DNA of 64,000 bases from Coprinus comatus (taxonomy: Eukaryota > Basidiomycota > Agaricomycetes > Agaricales > Agaricaceae), in the NCBI GenBank assembly GCA_034638255.1, contig JAWPGT010000028.1:248001-312000 (forward strand). Reading direction: 5' to 3'. Positions 23,761 to 35,217 of the stretch are shown here, piece by piece (positions within the stretch are counted from its first letter, which is position 1; every line of letters starts with the position of its first letter). The notes beneath the pieces are model-generated. The model searched no databases and was not told the DNA's origin. It worked only from the letters and a program-made list of their open reading frames with translations. The position numbers and the translations under genes were made by a program.

Positions 23761-25077
23761 CTAGAAAATGAACAAAAAACACATTTCATACTGTAAACTT
23801 GAGTTCGCATTTCCAACAAAGATTCTCCTGACCTCAATTTGCCAAGGTTGAGACATTACAGATGTTCCGGCACTCTCTTCTTCTTTAGCAGGTGGCATGT
23901 ATACATGCGAGTGAAATGCAGTGGATGTTTCAGTATTCCCCTCTTCTTTAATAGATGGCATGTATAAATGCTGAGACGTTCCAGCACTCTCCTCTTCTTT
24001 CGGTAACATAGTATTTAGATGCTGAGATGCAGTGGATGTTTCAGCCTTCAGTTCCTCCTCTTTAGGTGGCACGGAAAAACCAGGGTTTGGATGTAATGGC
24101 CTGGGAACGATGCCATCGGCCATCAAGATGTCTGTCGAAAGGTAAAAGTGTAGGTTGAATGTTGACTGTGTAAGATACTTTTTTCGCAGACATTGTCATA
24201 TATAAAGAAATTCTGAATTGTGCTCACCCATTGGCTTATACTTGAATTCAAATGTGAGAAAAGGATCGGGATCTAGACGTCTTGTCACTATACATCGATC
24301 CACTACCCTTTCTGAGATGTTCATATGCTCTTCACCAAACCTTATTTAGCAAGGGGTAAGAAAAGGTTATTGATGTGTGTGTGTGTGAACTGTGGGACAT
24401 GTTTACCTGGTGCAGTGAGTTCCAGCCTTTTTGGAACGTTCATGAACCATTTGGTTATCCATATGCTGACCGTATGTAACAGTGACCTCGGGTCGTAAAC
24501 GGTGCGGCTGAACTGGCATGACCCCATATAATCTAACTCTCCATAATTTGACTTTAATTACACCAAATTCCCTGGTGCTATTAACATGAAGTAAATTATC
24601 GTCGTCTGGAGTATGTCTTAGCAGGTGGGTGTATCAGTAATAAACTTCAAATGGTTGAAAACGGACCTGTCACTTGAATCGGTGCAAAAACGAAATCTCT
24701 ATATGTATACTCAGATGTGTATACCGACGATACTTGAAAATAATCCCGGACAGAACGAGGGTCGGGGAAATTGAAATAGTTCGGGACGAGTTTTTTATCA
24801 CAATATATACCATCAACAAACACTTTTCCGCTGATCGCTATATCCCTGGACCCAACATGCCAATGCACAGTAAATTTCTGTAAAAAGTTGGGGCCAGTTG
24901 AACGTGATTATATGATGGAGATTAGATCCAAACCTTTCCAGCTTCAGAAGCAATCCAACCGGTTACTAAGTTTCCGGATTCTGATTCCCTGACGTGGTAT
25001 AAGTTGACTGGTTCTTGGTCGTCGCCCAGTGTAATCCAAGACAAGTACTTAAGATTGCGCGAGTGGAGTAAAGTCAT
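23761..25077 (-). CDS. DUF7918 domain protein with KEEE-repeat tail
   Basis: Five exons (24934-25077, 24667-24877, 24407-24605, 24228-24340, 23761-24131) join in frame to 345 residues. The N-terminal two thirds match the Agaricomycete DUF7918 pattern. GWIASEAGKKFTVHWHV leads to VFVDGIYCDKKLV, FVFAPIQVT, FGVIKVKLWRVR and ERSKKAGTHCTRFGEEH. The last exon encodes a low-complexity tail with three to four imperfect repeats around KEE(E)..(A)GTS(Q)HLYMP, that is, an acidic Lys-Glu core alternating with Ser/Thr/His-rich linkers. DUF7918 is frequent in mushroom genomes and has no assigned function. The acceptor for exon 3 was chosen downstream (CTCCAG at 24606) because the nearer AG breaks the frame. 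Confidence 0.83.
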
Positions 25078-25113
25078 GATGATGATGAAGAATATAATGG
25101 TTCATATGAGTCC

Positions 25114-25121
25114 GTTATATA
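25114..25121 (-). promoter_or_regulatory. TATA box of the DUF7918 gene
   Basis: On the minus strand this reads TATATAAC, about 37 bases before the ATG at 25077. Confidence 0.45.
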
Positions 25122-25713
25122 CCCATTACCACGAGATCAGTGTATCACCTTGTAATCTTTGAAACGTACAAACAATTGAAATCCGTTGCAATGCGCTATC
25201 AGCTGTACAATAGTATATTTGTTAGTTGCTTTGGTTTTGTATGGTGTTTTTTAATCTATAGAAAGCGCCCCATTCATATACTGTGTTGAGTATACAATAG
25301 AGATAAAAGAGTAATTGTTGACCATAGTTGATGTTGATGACATTGATGATTAGTCCATTACTTCGGCTAAGTATATCTGTTTCTTTGTCTAAGAAGAGGG
25401 CGACTACTACACCTGCAACTACAACGAAGAATACTTACTAAGAATATGGCTCAACGCTTTGGAGGTGGGCAGTGTCCAGGCACTGTGTCAGAAAATTCAA
25501 GGTCACGTTATCGTGTTATCTAATCAAAAATATGCAATTCACCGCTTTAATGAAGTACCCCACACTCTTTCTCTGTCACAGCATCCTACATCAACACATC
25601 GTTCTCACTCAAGAGTCACAAACACATCGGATCTGACTTTTTTTGACTTCGAAAACTAACTCTCAATTAACTTCCCAACTACCAATCACTAATCACTCCT
25701 GAAAACTCACAAT
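25122..25713. other. Intergenic between divergent genes
   Basis: Shared upstream region of the DUF7918 gene and YPI1. The start of the YPI1 transcript probably lies in the CA-rich stretch near 25570-25700. No coding series is visible. Confidence 0.45.
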
Positions 25714-26015
25714 ATGTCTTACTCAAATCCAACATCCACACCCACATCCACATCCACTCGACAACATGCTGCATCTGCACCAACAGATGCATCGCGAACA
25801 ATAACTATAACAAATGATCCTACCAAAGAAGGTACAGGTACGGATGACGAGACTAAGGATAGAGATAGAGATTCTGGAGAGCCTATAGTTGGTGCACTTA
25901 AATTGAGAGGAGCTAGACGAAGGACTGGACCTAAAGTTGCTTGGGATGAAGAAGTAATTGATAATGAACATTTGGGTAAAAAGAAATCGAAAAGTACGCC
26001 TTTTCTCTCTCTGTT

Positions 26016-26060
<45 letters not shown>

Positions 26061-26467
26061 GTTGTCGCACGTTTGTGTTAACTTCTTCCTTCCTCTCCCT
26101 ATATCTCTGTTTAACAGTTTGTTGTATATACCACAAACCAAGAAAGTTTGACGAATCATCATCTGAATCGTCAGATTCGGATGTAGATTCGGATTCTTCG
26201 TGTGGTGGAACAGGTCACCAGCACAATCACCAGCACAACCATCAACACAATCATCAACACAATCACAATCATAGTCATACTCATCGACCTCAAGGCTCTA
26301 ACGATATAAAACAATACAATAGTGGCTCAGAAGATAACACATATGAACGACAACCTAAATACAATGAAAAAGGAAAACATAAAGCAGGTGTGTTAACTTG
26401 GGTACTTTCGGGGACTTGGTCTAATTGTATATATAGTATAATACGTGTTATGATAGTATTTGTATAG
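25714..26467 (+). CDS. YPI1: Type 1 protein phosphatase inhibitor Ypi1/PPP1R11-like
   Basis: Exon 1 (25714-25993) and exon 2 (26118-26467) flank an intron whose body is mostly a CT repeat. Joined, the conserved core reads LKLRGARRRTGPKVAWDEEV then IDNEHLGKKKSKICCIYHKP and RKFDESSSESSDSD. This is the Ypi1/inhibitor-3 signature, with the RVxF-like KVAW PP1-docking motif and the Cys-Cys segment. The protein binds and restrains PP1 (Glc7) in the nucleus. The C-terminal half has a His-rich tandem repeat, HQHN repeated about four times and then HNHSHTH, as in animal PPP1R11. The end is uncertain: the frame runs to 26467 through a non-conserved tail. A splice from about 26388 to 26466 would replace that tail with a short different one. 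Confidence 0.9.
26021..26054. repeat. (CT)17 microsatellite inside the YPI1 intron
   Basis: Seventeen uninterrupted CT units fill most of the intron between the two YPI1 exons and act as its polypyrimidine stretch. Such a tract should vary in length between strains. Confidence 0.95.
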
Positions 26468-26603
26468 CATTCCGAACGGTTTCTTGATACCCACCCCGTC
26501 TAGTCGCAAGTGAGAAAAGTCGCATTGATTACATTTGTATATGTTTTATGTCAGTAGGGTTGAAAAGGGACATATATATTGAGACATGAGCTTGGGTTAT
26601 CAG

Positions 26604-26674
26604 TCCGATATGGTGTAACGGCTAACATTACCGCCTTTCACGCGGTAGCTCGGGGTTCGATTCCCCGTATCGGA
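26604..26674 (+). tRNA. tRNA-Glu(UUC)
   Basis: The 71-nt sequence folds as a standard cloverleaf. TCCGATA pairs with TATCGGA at the ends, ACCGC pairs with GCGGT around the loop CTTTCAC (anticodon TTC), and GGGGTTCGATTCCCC forms the T-arm. It is intronless and no CCA is encoded. It lies just downstream of YPI1 on the same strand. Confidence 0.96.
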
Positions 26675-27098
26675 ACTAAAAATGCATAGTAATTAAATTT
26701 TTGGCGTGTCATTCTATGTACGACCTTACCACCAGTAACTTTTACTGTACTGCGACACCAATGGTCTTCTTGCCTACGGTTTATCGAGCACTTGTTTCAC
26801 CTTCATGATCATGCAGTGAGTTATACTTCCTCCTGGAACTATACCATTCAACCTTCCTGTTTCTACGTATCTCTCATTTTCAAGCTCAAGTATATCTTCA
26901 ATGTCATAGTGCAAATAAATAATAATTGGGGGTTGGGATGTACCGGAGTTGGGTGGGGCATCTAATTTGTATCTAACGCTACAAAGGACCGCCAGCAAGA
27001 CCCGAGTGTCCAATGAGGAATTAAATCGGGAGTATGGATACGAGGTCAAAACATAATCCGCAATTCCTCCAAAATGTATAATAAAAAAAGAAAACAGC

Positions 27099-27675
27099 TC
27101 AAGCAGTCTGAAACGAAACATATCAGCAAATGAATTTCAGACGACAACTAAGGAAAAACATACAGCTTCCTTGAGGTAGGTGACGAGGTCATTCCTGTCC
27201 TTGTCCTTCTTCAAGCCAGCAAAGGCCATCTTGGTACCAGGAATATACTACAAGAAAAAAAAAGTGTGACGTCAGAGATTGGAAATGGATAGAAAGGAGC
27301 GGAGCGGACCTTCTTGGGGTTCTCGAGGTAGTCGAAAAGGGTGTTCTCGTCCCATGTAATGCCCTTGTTGATGTTGGCAGCGGTATAGGAGAAGCCTTCA
27401 CCTTGACCAGTCTTGCGACCGAAGATGCTAACGAATGTATTGGATTAGATGTGGTTCGCGAGGGGTTGGTTGAGGTTGAGTGCTTACCCGTGGAGGTTAG
27501 GTCCGACCTTGTGGGCTCACCAGCACCGACGGTGTGACATTGAGCACAACGCGTCTTGAAGAGACCAGCACCCTTGGCAGCGTCACCTATTCAATTCATC
27601 ATCGCGTCAATGAAACCATTCCTAGAAGGTTCCCGAAAATAGGATGGGATGAAACATACCAGCGGAGAAAGGCAT
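27099..27675 (-). CDS. CYC1: Cytochrome c (with apparent one-base frameshift)
   Basis: Exons at 27660-27675, 27488-27586, 27310-27427, 27164-27247 and a tiny 27099-27107 encode mitochondrial cytochrome c. The recognisable parts are [20 protein letters not shown], then QCHTVGAGE, (frame break), [55 protein letters not shown] and [10 protein letters not shown]. The haem-binding CAQCH and the Met ligand in GTKMAF are present. Exon 2 is 99 nt where 100 are needed. At GAG CCC ACA AGG one base is missing, so [10 protein letters not shown] can be read only after a +1 correction. The protein carries electrons between complexes III and IV in the intermembrane space and is essential for respiration. 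A base lost from a C run in the assembly is the simplest explanation. A decayed extra copy is the alternative. Confidence 0.9.
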
Positions 27676-27679
27676 TTTT

Positions 27680-28640
27680 TTATGAAGATAGAGGTAGGAT
27701 TAGGGTAATAGATGATAGAGGATATGAGTGATGTGGTACAGAGTTCAACTTGTTAACGGCGAAAAGTTTTTGAAGGGTTCGGTATAGTGCATCACGTGAT
27801 CATTCCGGTCCACTCCGGGAACCAATCAGTAACGTCCAATTGGTTACCGATGGTCACGGATTTAAATTAGTGACACGAGTACACTCCGTTCCGTCCATCG
27901 CCTAGATCATACAAAAAAAAATTAGTTAGTCAGTATATATACATAATCACAACTTACTTGCTATCTGTCAGCTTATTGTGGTCTGGGCATTTTGTTACTC
28001 TTTGATCGAAGGCGAATTATTTGCCGTTTGGCTTAGGACTCGCTATGTGCATAAAACTTCCACAAAGTTGGCTGGAGTAATGTGTTTCGCCGGATGTTCT
28101 AGATCGCTCGTTAGGGGTCTCCAGTTGGCCTCCCCGCAGATTAGTAGCCAATCATATCCGTTTGCATATGAAGAGGGAGATAAATAGTACTACGAACAGG
28201 CCAGTAGTTCCATCCTGAGTAGTTGTAAACAAGTGAGATTAGGCAGAGTTATATTATATTGAGTGCACTGGTATTGTATTCAATACTCGAACGTTCCGAG
28301 AAATAAAAATAATTCATAACTCGTGGGTGTAGCAGGGTCTAGCCGTATATATTTATAGAACACCAGGCCCAGTGCGTCATGACAGTACTTGGTTCACCAC
28401 CTTAACATCGACCCCACAAGCCAACATTCGCAGAATCCCAGAGATAGTGTGAAATTATTTCCGTTCCCCATACGATACGGGGTTCTAGTGCTTCGATAAC
28501 TTGTGATAAAAAAAAAAAAAAGAAAAACCACAATGACTGCTTCTCATCTATTTTTATAAGAAGAAGCATTGTCAATGGGTGCGTTTGGGGGAGATAAATA
28601 GGTCGTCGGGTTCTTAAAACATCAACATCTCTTCTACACC
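27680..28640. other. Intergenic, no gene recognised
   Basis: Upstream region of the cytochrome c gene and of the broken gene at 28.6 kb. It contains an A-run near 28508-28521. No coding series is visible. Confidence 0.45.
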
Positions 28641-28647
28641 CTCAGAC

Positions 28648-29512
28648 ATGGCATATCGTACACCTCTGGCAAGGAAGAAAAACATGTTTTCATTGTCTCT
28701 TCACCCAGAACAACCCCAAATCTATTCCAACCATGCTTGGAGAAATCAAATCCTATATGAGCATATCTGGAATGTGTAGCAAAATTTGGAAATCAGTTCC
28801 ATATACCACCATGGAGTTCATCAAGGTGTGACTGCCCATATGCCAAATTTCCAAGATGCAGTTAATAAGTTTGTTAATATCTCGAGAAATGACCGTTATC
28901 TGGTTCAGACGCGTCTACTCTATTTAGTGCTGGTACCAAGGTAATTGATGTTTATTTCACTGTCTTCAGATTCTTAAAAGCGCCATGACTACTTGGAATG
29001 TTAAGATTGATATCTTCAGTACAGGTCTGCATGCCTCTTATACTAATTGATCAAATTAACATTAAATTTATAGTCAAGGAAATCCAAGACATTTTCATGG
29101 AATTCATTAATCCAGTAGCAGAGAAATATTCATTGATTGTCAATGTTACCCAAAGTAGGTTTATCGGATAAAGAAGTTCCATTGTTGTCATTTTCCTTAA
29201 CCCACATGGACCAACACCTATTTCTCCGTTTTCGTTGGAAGAATGATGAATCTACGGCTTGGAGAGTGACTACTGAAGTGAGTCAGGATGTGTTTAGAGA
29301 AGATGTTATTAATTCCCCGTTTGCTATGACTTGGAAATACTGGTATGTTACTTTTACTTCTCTTATTGAATTTGGATGACTTTTGAATTGATATTAATTG
29401 AAATGTGGTAACGTTATGTAGATGCTCAGAATTACCTGAGCATTTTTCTTATTGTATGTATGAAATTGCTAGCACTACTACTGGTTTTATTTTGCATCGT
29501 CTAGCTACAATT
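28648..29512 (+). pseudogene. Broken multi-exon gene, unidentified family
   Basis: Protein-like segments run in order on the plus strand but cannot be joined into one frame. From ATG 28648 the frame reads MAYRTPLARKKN... to ...YEHIWNV and meets TAG at 28777. The same frame then stays open through ISSIYHHGVHQGVTAHMPNF and a further 40 residues to a donor-like GTAATT. Later pieces are TTWNVKID, then EIQDIFMEFINPVAEKYSL, then a different frame with VPLLSFSLTHMDQHLFLRF and AWRVTTEVSQDVF. The last piece, SELPEHFSYCMYEI, is reached only across a junction that makes TGA. Codon use looks coding throughout. Either the gene has decayed, or several errors or unusual introns hide an intact one. No domain is recognised. 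Confidence 0.5.
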
Positions 29513-29519
29513 GTAAGTT

Positions 29520-30690
29520 ACACACTGAGGTGATGTATTAATAAATATTGAGAAGCAGCACTCCTATCTTGAGGGTGTTTAGGACTTGGAACATTTATCG
29601 ATGGAGCCCTGTACGGGTTGGTCAATGGTTAACTCGGTCGACTTCTAAATATACATACACATGAAGCTTGACTGATACTGTAACTGTTTTTTTTTCGCTG
29701 TTTGCGCGGATTGAATTTTCATACTGTCAACGAAAAAAATAAGTACGTAGTCTTTCTCCGTGGTGGCCTCCCAAAACGGTCAAGAGACTTATTACTTATG
29801 AGTTACATATTATGATGGAGGTATCAAGACTTATGTTGAAGGGCTGAAGTTCTACACGGGTCAGTGATCCGATGCAATTGATCTAATGGATTTCGATTCT
29901 TGGAAAGGGCTGAAGTTGACAAACTATTAACAGAACTAATTGTCTGGATGGATAATTTGACCTCCGGTGAAACATTTCACTTTCAGTGTCCACTCCCTCG
30001 GAGAACTTGGTAGTATCTGAATCATGCTTTGTACAATGTGAACATGCGATTAAAACCTGGAGGCTCGGATGATATATATATATAAAAGAATTGACTCTAC
30101 ACGTTTCTTTAGGGACAAATCTTTGTAACGATATAAAAATCAATATAGGCGTGCCGGGGAGGGATCGGAAGTGATGCCGTAATCAATCCATCTCAGTGAT
30201 GTAATTGATGTTTCATCAAATAAATGTCTCCCGAACTGACCGAATTTTATCGACTAACCGCTTTGACCTGTTTCTGGCTGCTATAACCCCATAATCTCTC
30301 TCTGTCGCATGGCAGTGATTCAGTCTCTTTGGGTTATCAATTCGATGTCAACTTGTCTTAAATACACAGCATTATCATAACTATATCGGGCGAGCGGTGA
30401 TCATGTGTTGCATAGGGTTACATAGTTATTTGTAGTCCCTTGCGTACAGCGCTCACTATGTGGTACATAGAGTAACACTTTGTAATTTGTAGGGCATTGT
30501 AGCCCGGCTAACCGATAAACCCCGGAATACATATATACGCCGCAAGGCAATTTGTCCTCGAGGTCCCAGCTTTCCAATACCCAACCTTCTCCACCCCGCT
30601 CCGCGTATCCTTCTTGCCTATTTGCTTTCTCTCCCTCTCCCTCTTCCCCTCTTTCCTGTCTTTCTCGTCCCATTTCGGAAATTACGAGTG
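29520..30690. other. Intergenic, no gene recognised
   Basis: Only random short ORFs occur. The last 150 bases are a pyrimidine-rich stretch (30590-30670) just before the deacetylase ATG, typical of a fungal 5' leader. Confidence 0.5.
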
Positions 30691-30693
30691 ATC

Positions 30694-32480
30694 ATGTTCT
30701 CACACGCGCAACAACTAGTGTCGACATTCACGTTCATTGTGATTTTGGGATTGGTAACAAGCTTATCAGTGGCTTTACCTGCTCCCGCACCGGCTCCTCA
30801 GGATCAAGAGTTGGAATCGAAAGTTCCCAGAAGTGCGAAGGTTATTAGGAGTTGTACGGTTCCGAATACAGCTGCTTTGACATTTGTTAGTTCCTCTTAC
30901 CTTTTTTCTTATTTTCTTCTTCTTCTTGTGTTGAACTGAAGTTTTGTATTTATGGTGTGATGTAGGATGATGGACCTTCGATCTATGTGTAAGTTATACA
31001 CTTTTCTACCCTTGTTTAACGCGAACATACTATTACAAGATGCTCATATATCGTGTTTGGTTTTGGTTTACCTAGCAATGAAGTTGATAAACTTCTTAAA
31101 GATAACGATGCCAAAGGCACTTTCTTCCTTAGTATGTCAACCCCACTTCATCTATCTGTTTCTTTAACAACAACGTTGGACATATTTAACTCACCGAATC
31201 ACCTTTGTTTCTTTTTTTAGATGGTAACAATTGTAAGTCTTATCTATCATATTAACTATTGACGCTCCATGTGTCAAAGTAGAACCTGTGCAAGGAACTG
31301 ATTTTTTTGATTTCCGATTTTCATGGGGTGTGGTTTGCGACTTGTGATTTGCAATCATTTCTTTCCCCTTTTTGTCACCCTCGTCTCGCCACCCTTAAAA
31401 CAGGGGGATGCATTTACACCGAAGATAATGCGAGAAGGGTTAAATTCCTTTATGATCAAGGACATCAAATAGCTTCTCATACTTGGGCTCATAACGATTT
31501 AACAACTCTAACTCGGTCTCAACGTATGTCACTTGTAAAATGGTTGTAGCTGGTTTTTTTGACTGATGTTTGTTTTATTTCTTTTGTTGACAGTTACTAC
31601 CGAAATGAGGGATACAAATGGTGAGCGCTGAACGTTGAACACTGAGTGGTGATGACAGGAGTTTCGTTTGGAACTCAAGGGGGAGGGAGTTATTTATAAT
31701 TGGTTAAGTGCTAAAATAAGTCTTTCTGTTTAGCTGCTATTCAGAAGATCACTGGTGTGATGCCTGCTTACATGCGACCTCGTAAGTTATTTTAAAATCG
31801 TTTGCTATTGGGAATTTACGAATAAACAACAAACGTTGTAGCGTTTGGAAAATATAATGATTTAGTTCGTGAAGTTGTGGCTGATGTAGGTCAAAGTATT
31901 GTTGTATGGGACTTCGAGTACGTATCTATTCATCTTTGGGAAATTGATTAATGTTAATGTTAATTAATGTTTTATAGTTCGGGTGATTCAACTGGTTTAT
32001 CGGTTGCTCAACAACGTCAGCACTATGATGATGTTACTAGAAGCAAACCTATCACTGTATTAAGTTTGGAACATGACGTGCACGGTAAGTTTTCCACCCT
32101 TTTAATCTATCAATCATAAATCAAGGTCGTATGTCTCATTAACATTTTTACCTATTCATTTTTTTTTTATGTTCTCAGTGACTTCTGTGTAGGTTTTCAC
32201 CTCAATTCTAGATTTTTTGCGTGAATTTGAGAATTGATTGTTTTTTTTTTTATACAGCCGAGATGTGCTCCCACATGCGATCCAAAAACTTAAAGCTGCA
32301 GGTTACAAACTCGTAACTCTTTCCGAATGTCTTGGCGGTACAGAACCTTATCTTAGCGTAGGACCCAGTTCTCCTCGAGATGTACGTTATTTCGGAACTT
32401 CTTTTTTTGATCCCTTGTTGATATATTAAAAAAAACCAACTGACATATTGTGACATATTTAGGCTTCTTGGAAGTGTTAA
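30694..32480 (+). CDS. Polysaccharide (chitin) deacetylase, CE4, copy 1
   Basis: About eleven short exons are joined in frame from ATG 30694 to TAA 32480. A signal peptide (FTFIVILGLVTSLSVALPA) precedes the NodB/CE4 domain. All five CE4 motifs are present: TFDDGP (split by an intron at 30885), SHTWAH, RPPFG, WDFDSGD and LSLEHDV. The end is LSECLGG... and a final ASWKC. The TFDDGP Asp and the two His of SHTWAH form the expected metal/catalytic set. The likely reaction is removal of acetyl groups from chitin or chito-oligomers at or outside the cell wall. Several exons are very small (for example NGNN at about 31221 and TSV at about 32180). No GPI signal is visible. A paralogue lies at 36634-37893 on the other strand. 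Confidence 0.9.
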
Positions 32481-32992
32481 AATGCTTTGATCTATTGCCT
32501 ACTACAAAATCATCAATTGAACGACTAATCATCATCATTATCTCTTTTAATGGCTAAACAAAGACACTGTTTTCTGATTTCATGGCATTCCCACTGTTAC
32601 CTTGGACTTGTTATCTCATTTTCATTTTCGAACTTATTTTGTGACATCTGCTTTCAAATAGGACCAACTACTTTACGACTTTTTCGTGTTTATATTATCC
32701 ATCTCATATTCATAGTCACCGATCTTTTTTTACTACATAGTAGTACATACATACGTAGCGTGGATATTCTGTTTAGGAATCGGACGTCAAACTTTTTACT
32801 TACATAGTAGATATTACTTAGTAAATAGAATAAAATTACATCAGTGTTTGAATTGTGTGGTTGGGCATGGTCACATTCAGCCTTCGTTAGTAAATTGATA
32901 GTAGGAAAGCCAAACGATTATAATGAATTAAAATGTCTATTAATGTTACGCGAAGAGCACAAATCTCACTTAACCTACCACTACCTTAAATT

Positions 32993-34298
32993 TCATGAAG
33001 ACTGGCGCTTCATTTCGATACATACATTAGCAAACTCCGCTATACCCGCAAAATACTCATGAATGTTGGTAGTATATGTGTCGACTGCAAGGTTTTTAGT
33101 CGACTTTCCTGTTATCGATATCCAATTGTGTTTGTTAAAAACATACCGTGACCACCAGCTGGAAATGCAATGAGCCGATCTCCCTTTGGTTCAATCCACT
33201 CATTATTATCCCCTTCCTTTTCCTTTTCTCCAACACAACTTGCCAATCCACAAATGGATTTAAAACTTCCCATTACCCCTCCTACTACCCCATCTCCCTT
33301 CTTATCCTTTCCACGTACTTTAGCAATATCCCATAGATCATCCATATGTTTCGGAGGAACAATTCGATCTTGGAGTCCACATAGGAATAAGATTGGTATT
33401 GAAGTAGGAATCGAAGGTAACTTTGATGCGGATTCCCATTTTTGTGTACAGAAGAAAGTGAATTTGTTGATGATAGGCCAACCACGTATGATGTCGGGTA
33501 TAGAGGTGAACGTGTTCTCAATAATCATGCCAGAGACCTGGAGATTATACGAGTTCGATGTCAACAGGGTAATAGAATGAGTAGCTGAGTTAATATTAAT
33601 ACTTTGGTCGGGTTGCGGGCTGTTACATCAATGGCAACAGCACCTCCCAAAGAGAGCCCATATACAATCTACAATAGGTGACCACTTAAAACGCTAAAGG
33701 AGTGATGGGATGGATGCTACTTACAACAGGGACCCCGGAGAGACTGGTGTCAGGATGATTAACAATGTAATCGAGAGCCGCTTGTGCATCTCGCTGAAGT
33801 CCTATAAAAGATAATTAATGACGCCTTAAGTAACAAGGTTTGCTTCGATAAAAAAAAAGTCAGAGAAGAGTCGTACCTCTTTCCGAAGGTTTACCATCTG
33901 ATAATCCATACCTATGCTTTCAGTCAGTTAAATTCACTCACATACTATCAAAAATAATGAGAAAAATAAAGTGTTCTATACCCGCGATATGAAACTGTTA
34001 AAGTGTTATAATTCAAGTTGTAAAATTGACGAGCATGGAATAGGAAATCGCTGTGATCCATCCCATTTCCGTGAAACATGATAAATGTGGCTCGAGCATT
34101 ATTTGGTGTCATAAGATAACAACGAAGTATGACTTTATCTTGTGTGATGATTTCAACATTTGAGTATGGGAATGTAGGATGAGCTAGATCTAACCCCACA
34201 CATTGTATGAGTAAGTCTGATTTAGGTAAAAAGAATGTTAAATATACCACGAGGATGAGGCTCAAAAGCAGCTGGATAGACCAAAAAGCATTGGCCAT
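32993..34298 (-). CDS. Alpha/beta hydrolase, BEM46/ABHD13-like
   Basis: About six exons from ATG 34298 to TGA 32993. An N-terminal signal anchor (IQLLLSLILVVYLTFFL) is followed by FIMFHGNGMDHSDF (oxyanion-hole HGN) and SYRGYGLSDGKPSERG. Then come DAQAALDYIVNHPD, the nucleophile elbow YGLSLGGAVAID (Ser), MIIENTFTSIPDI, LFLCGLQDRIVPP (Asp) and PAGGHGK (His). The catalytic triad is complete and in order. The pattern is that of the membrane-anchored BEM46/ABHD13 family, linked in fungi to polarity and membrane or lipid processes, with unknown substrate. An insert of about 45 charged residues (KGDGVVGGVMG..GEKEKEG) sits between the Asp and His. The gene is convergent with deacetylase copy 1, about 510 bases apart. 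Confidence 0.88.
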
Positions 34299-34347
34299 GA
34301 ATTAAGAGCTATATTTAAAAACCAGTTAAATAGTTATAGCGTTTGGA

Positions 34348-34406
34348 GAGAAAGAGAAAGAGAAAGAGAAAGAGAAAGAGAAAGAGAAAGAGAAAGAGAA
34401 AGAGAA
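34348..34406. repeat. (GAGAAA)n microsatellite
   Basis: Nearly ten uninterrupted GAGAAA units lie just upstream of the BEM46-like ATG, in its presumed promoter. It is a purine-only tract on the plus strand. Confidence 0.95.
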
Positions 34407-34409
34407 TTA

Positions 34410-35209
34410 GGAGTACGGGTTGGAATTTTCGACTAACTTGTTTGAAGAAGGGGGGCCTACTAGAATCAGATTCCATGATTTAATGATTGCTTACACAGAC
34501 GACAGGAAATTTCTCATGTGGTATTCTGTATGGGCGAGACCCAAAGTATCAGGATAAGGGTATGGTAGAAGCGATGGTGTCGCAGCAGGTCTCGTGCCAA
34601 GTTGTTGAAACAACACGATGCACGTGTTAAAGCTTTAAAGAAGGATGTCAGTATCTAAATTTAATTCAGATCAAGTTTCGAACCTTCGTTTGTTAAGTTG
34701 TCAAGTGCTTACTATAACCCGTTTATTGTACATCGCGTGCGTTTCTTACACGATATTTAAAAAATCTATGACACATAGAATATAAAGGTGAACTGAACTT
34801 GAAGACATAGTAGTGTATTAAGGTCGACCATCACATCTCTCTGGGCTTAGCGCAAGTGTTTCCATCGATTATGCGAGTTTTGGGGAGGAGGAAATCGGAG
34901 AAAACACTAGAAATTGATTATCTCTCCCAATTGTCTCCGTTATTCTCGGAGCGCCTTAACCGCCTTATCTCTTATCTTCGATTTTCACTCTGACCTGGAG
35001 TCAGCACTGACTCAATGGCAAGTTCCAATGTGTCAACAATCGTTTCCATAATTAAATTCGTCTATAGTCTTTGAAGCCTAACCTCTTCATCAAGCATACG
35101 TGTTTGGTAGACTAGCAAAATGACAGGGACTAAGGGCCGTGGGTTCGATAAATTTCTCCGAAGAACTGTTAGTGCAAAATGTTACACGAGCATCGAGAAT
35201 CATAAGTAC
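34410..35209. other. Intergenic, no gene recognised
   Basis: Unique spacer between the BEM46-like promoter and the hAT-like element. No coding series is visible. Confidence 0.45.
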
Positions 35210-35217
35210 GTATGCAC

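Noticed and set aside
25719..26162. 147-codon minus ORF across YPI1
   Set aside because: Antisense shadow of YPI1 exon 1 and the CT repeat (gives RE-repeat).
26774..27121. 115-codon minus ORF with protein-like composition (contains RYKLDAPPNSGTSQPP)
   Set aside because: It overlaps the last cytochrome c exon and its acceptor, is in the expected 3' UTR, and has no recognised family. Kept out for lack of support.
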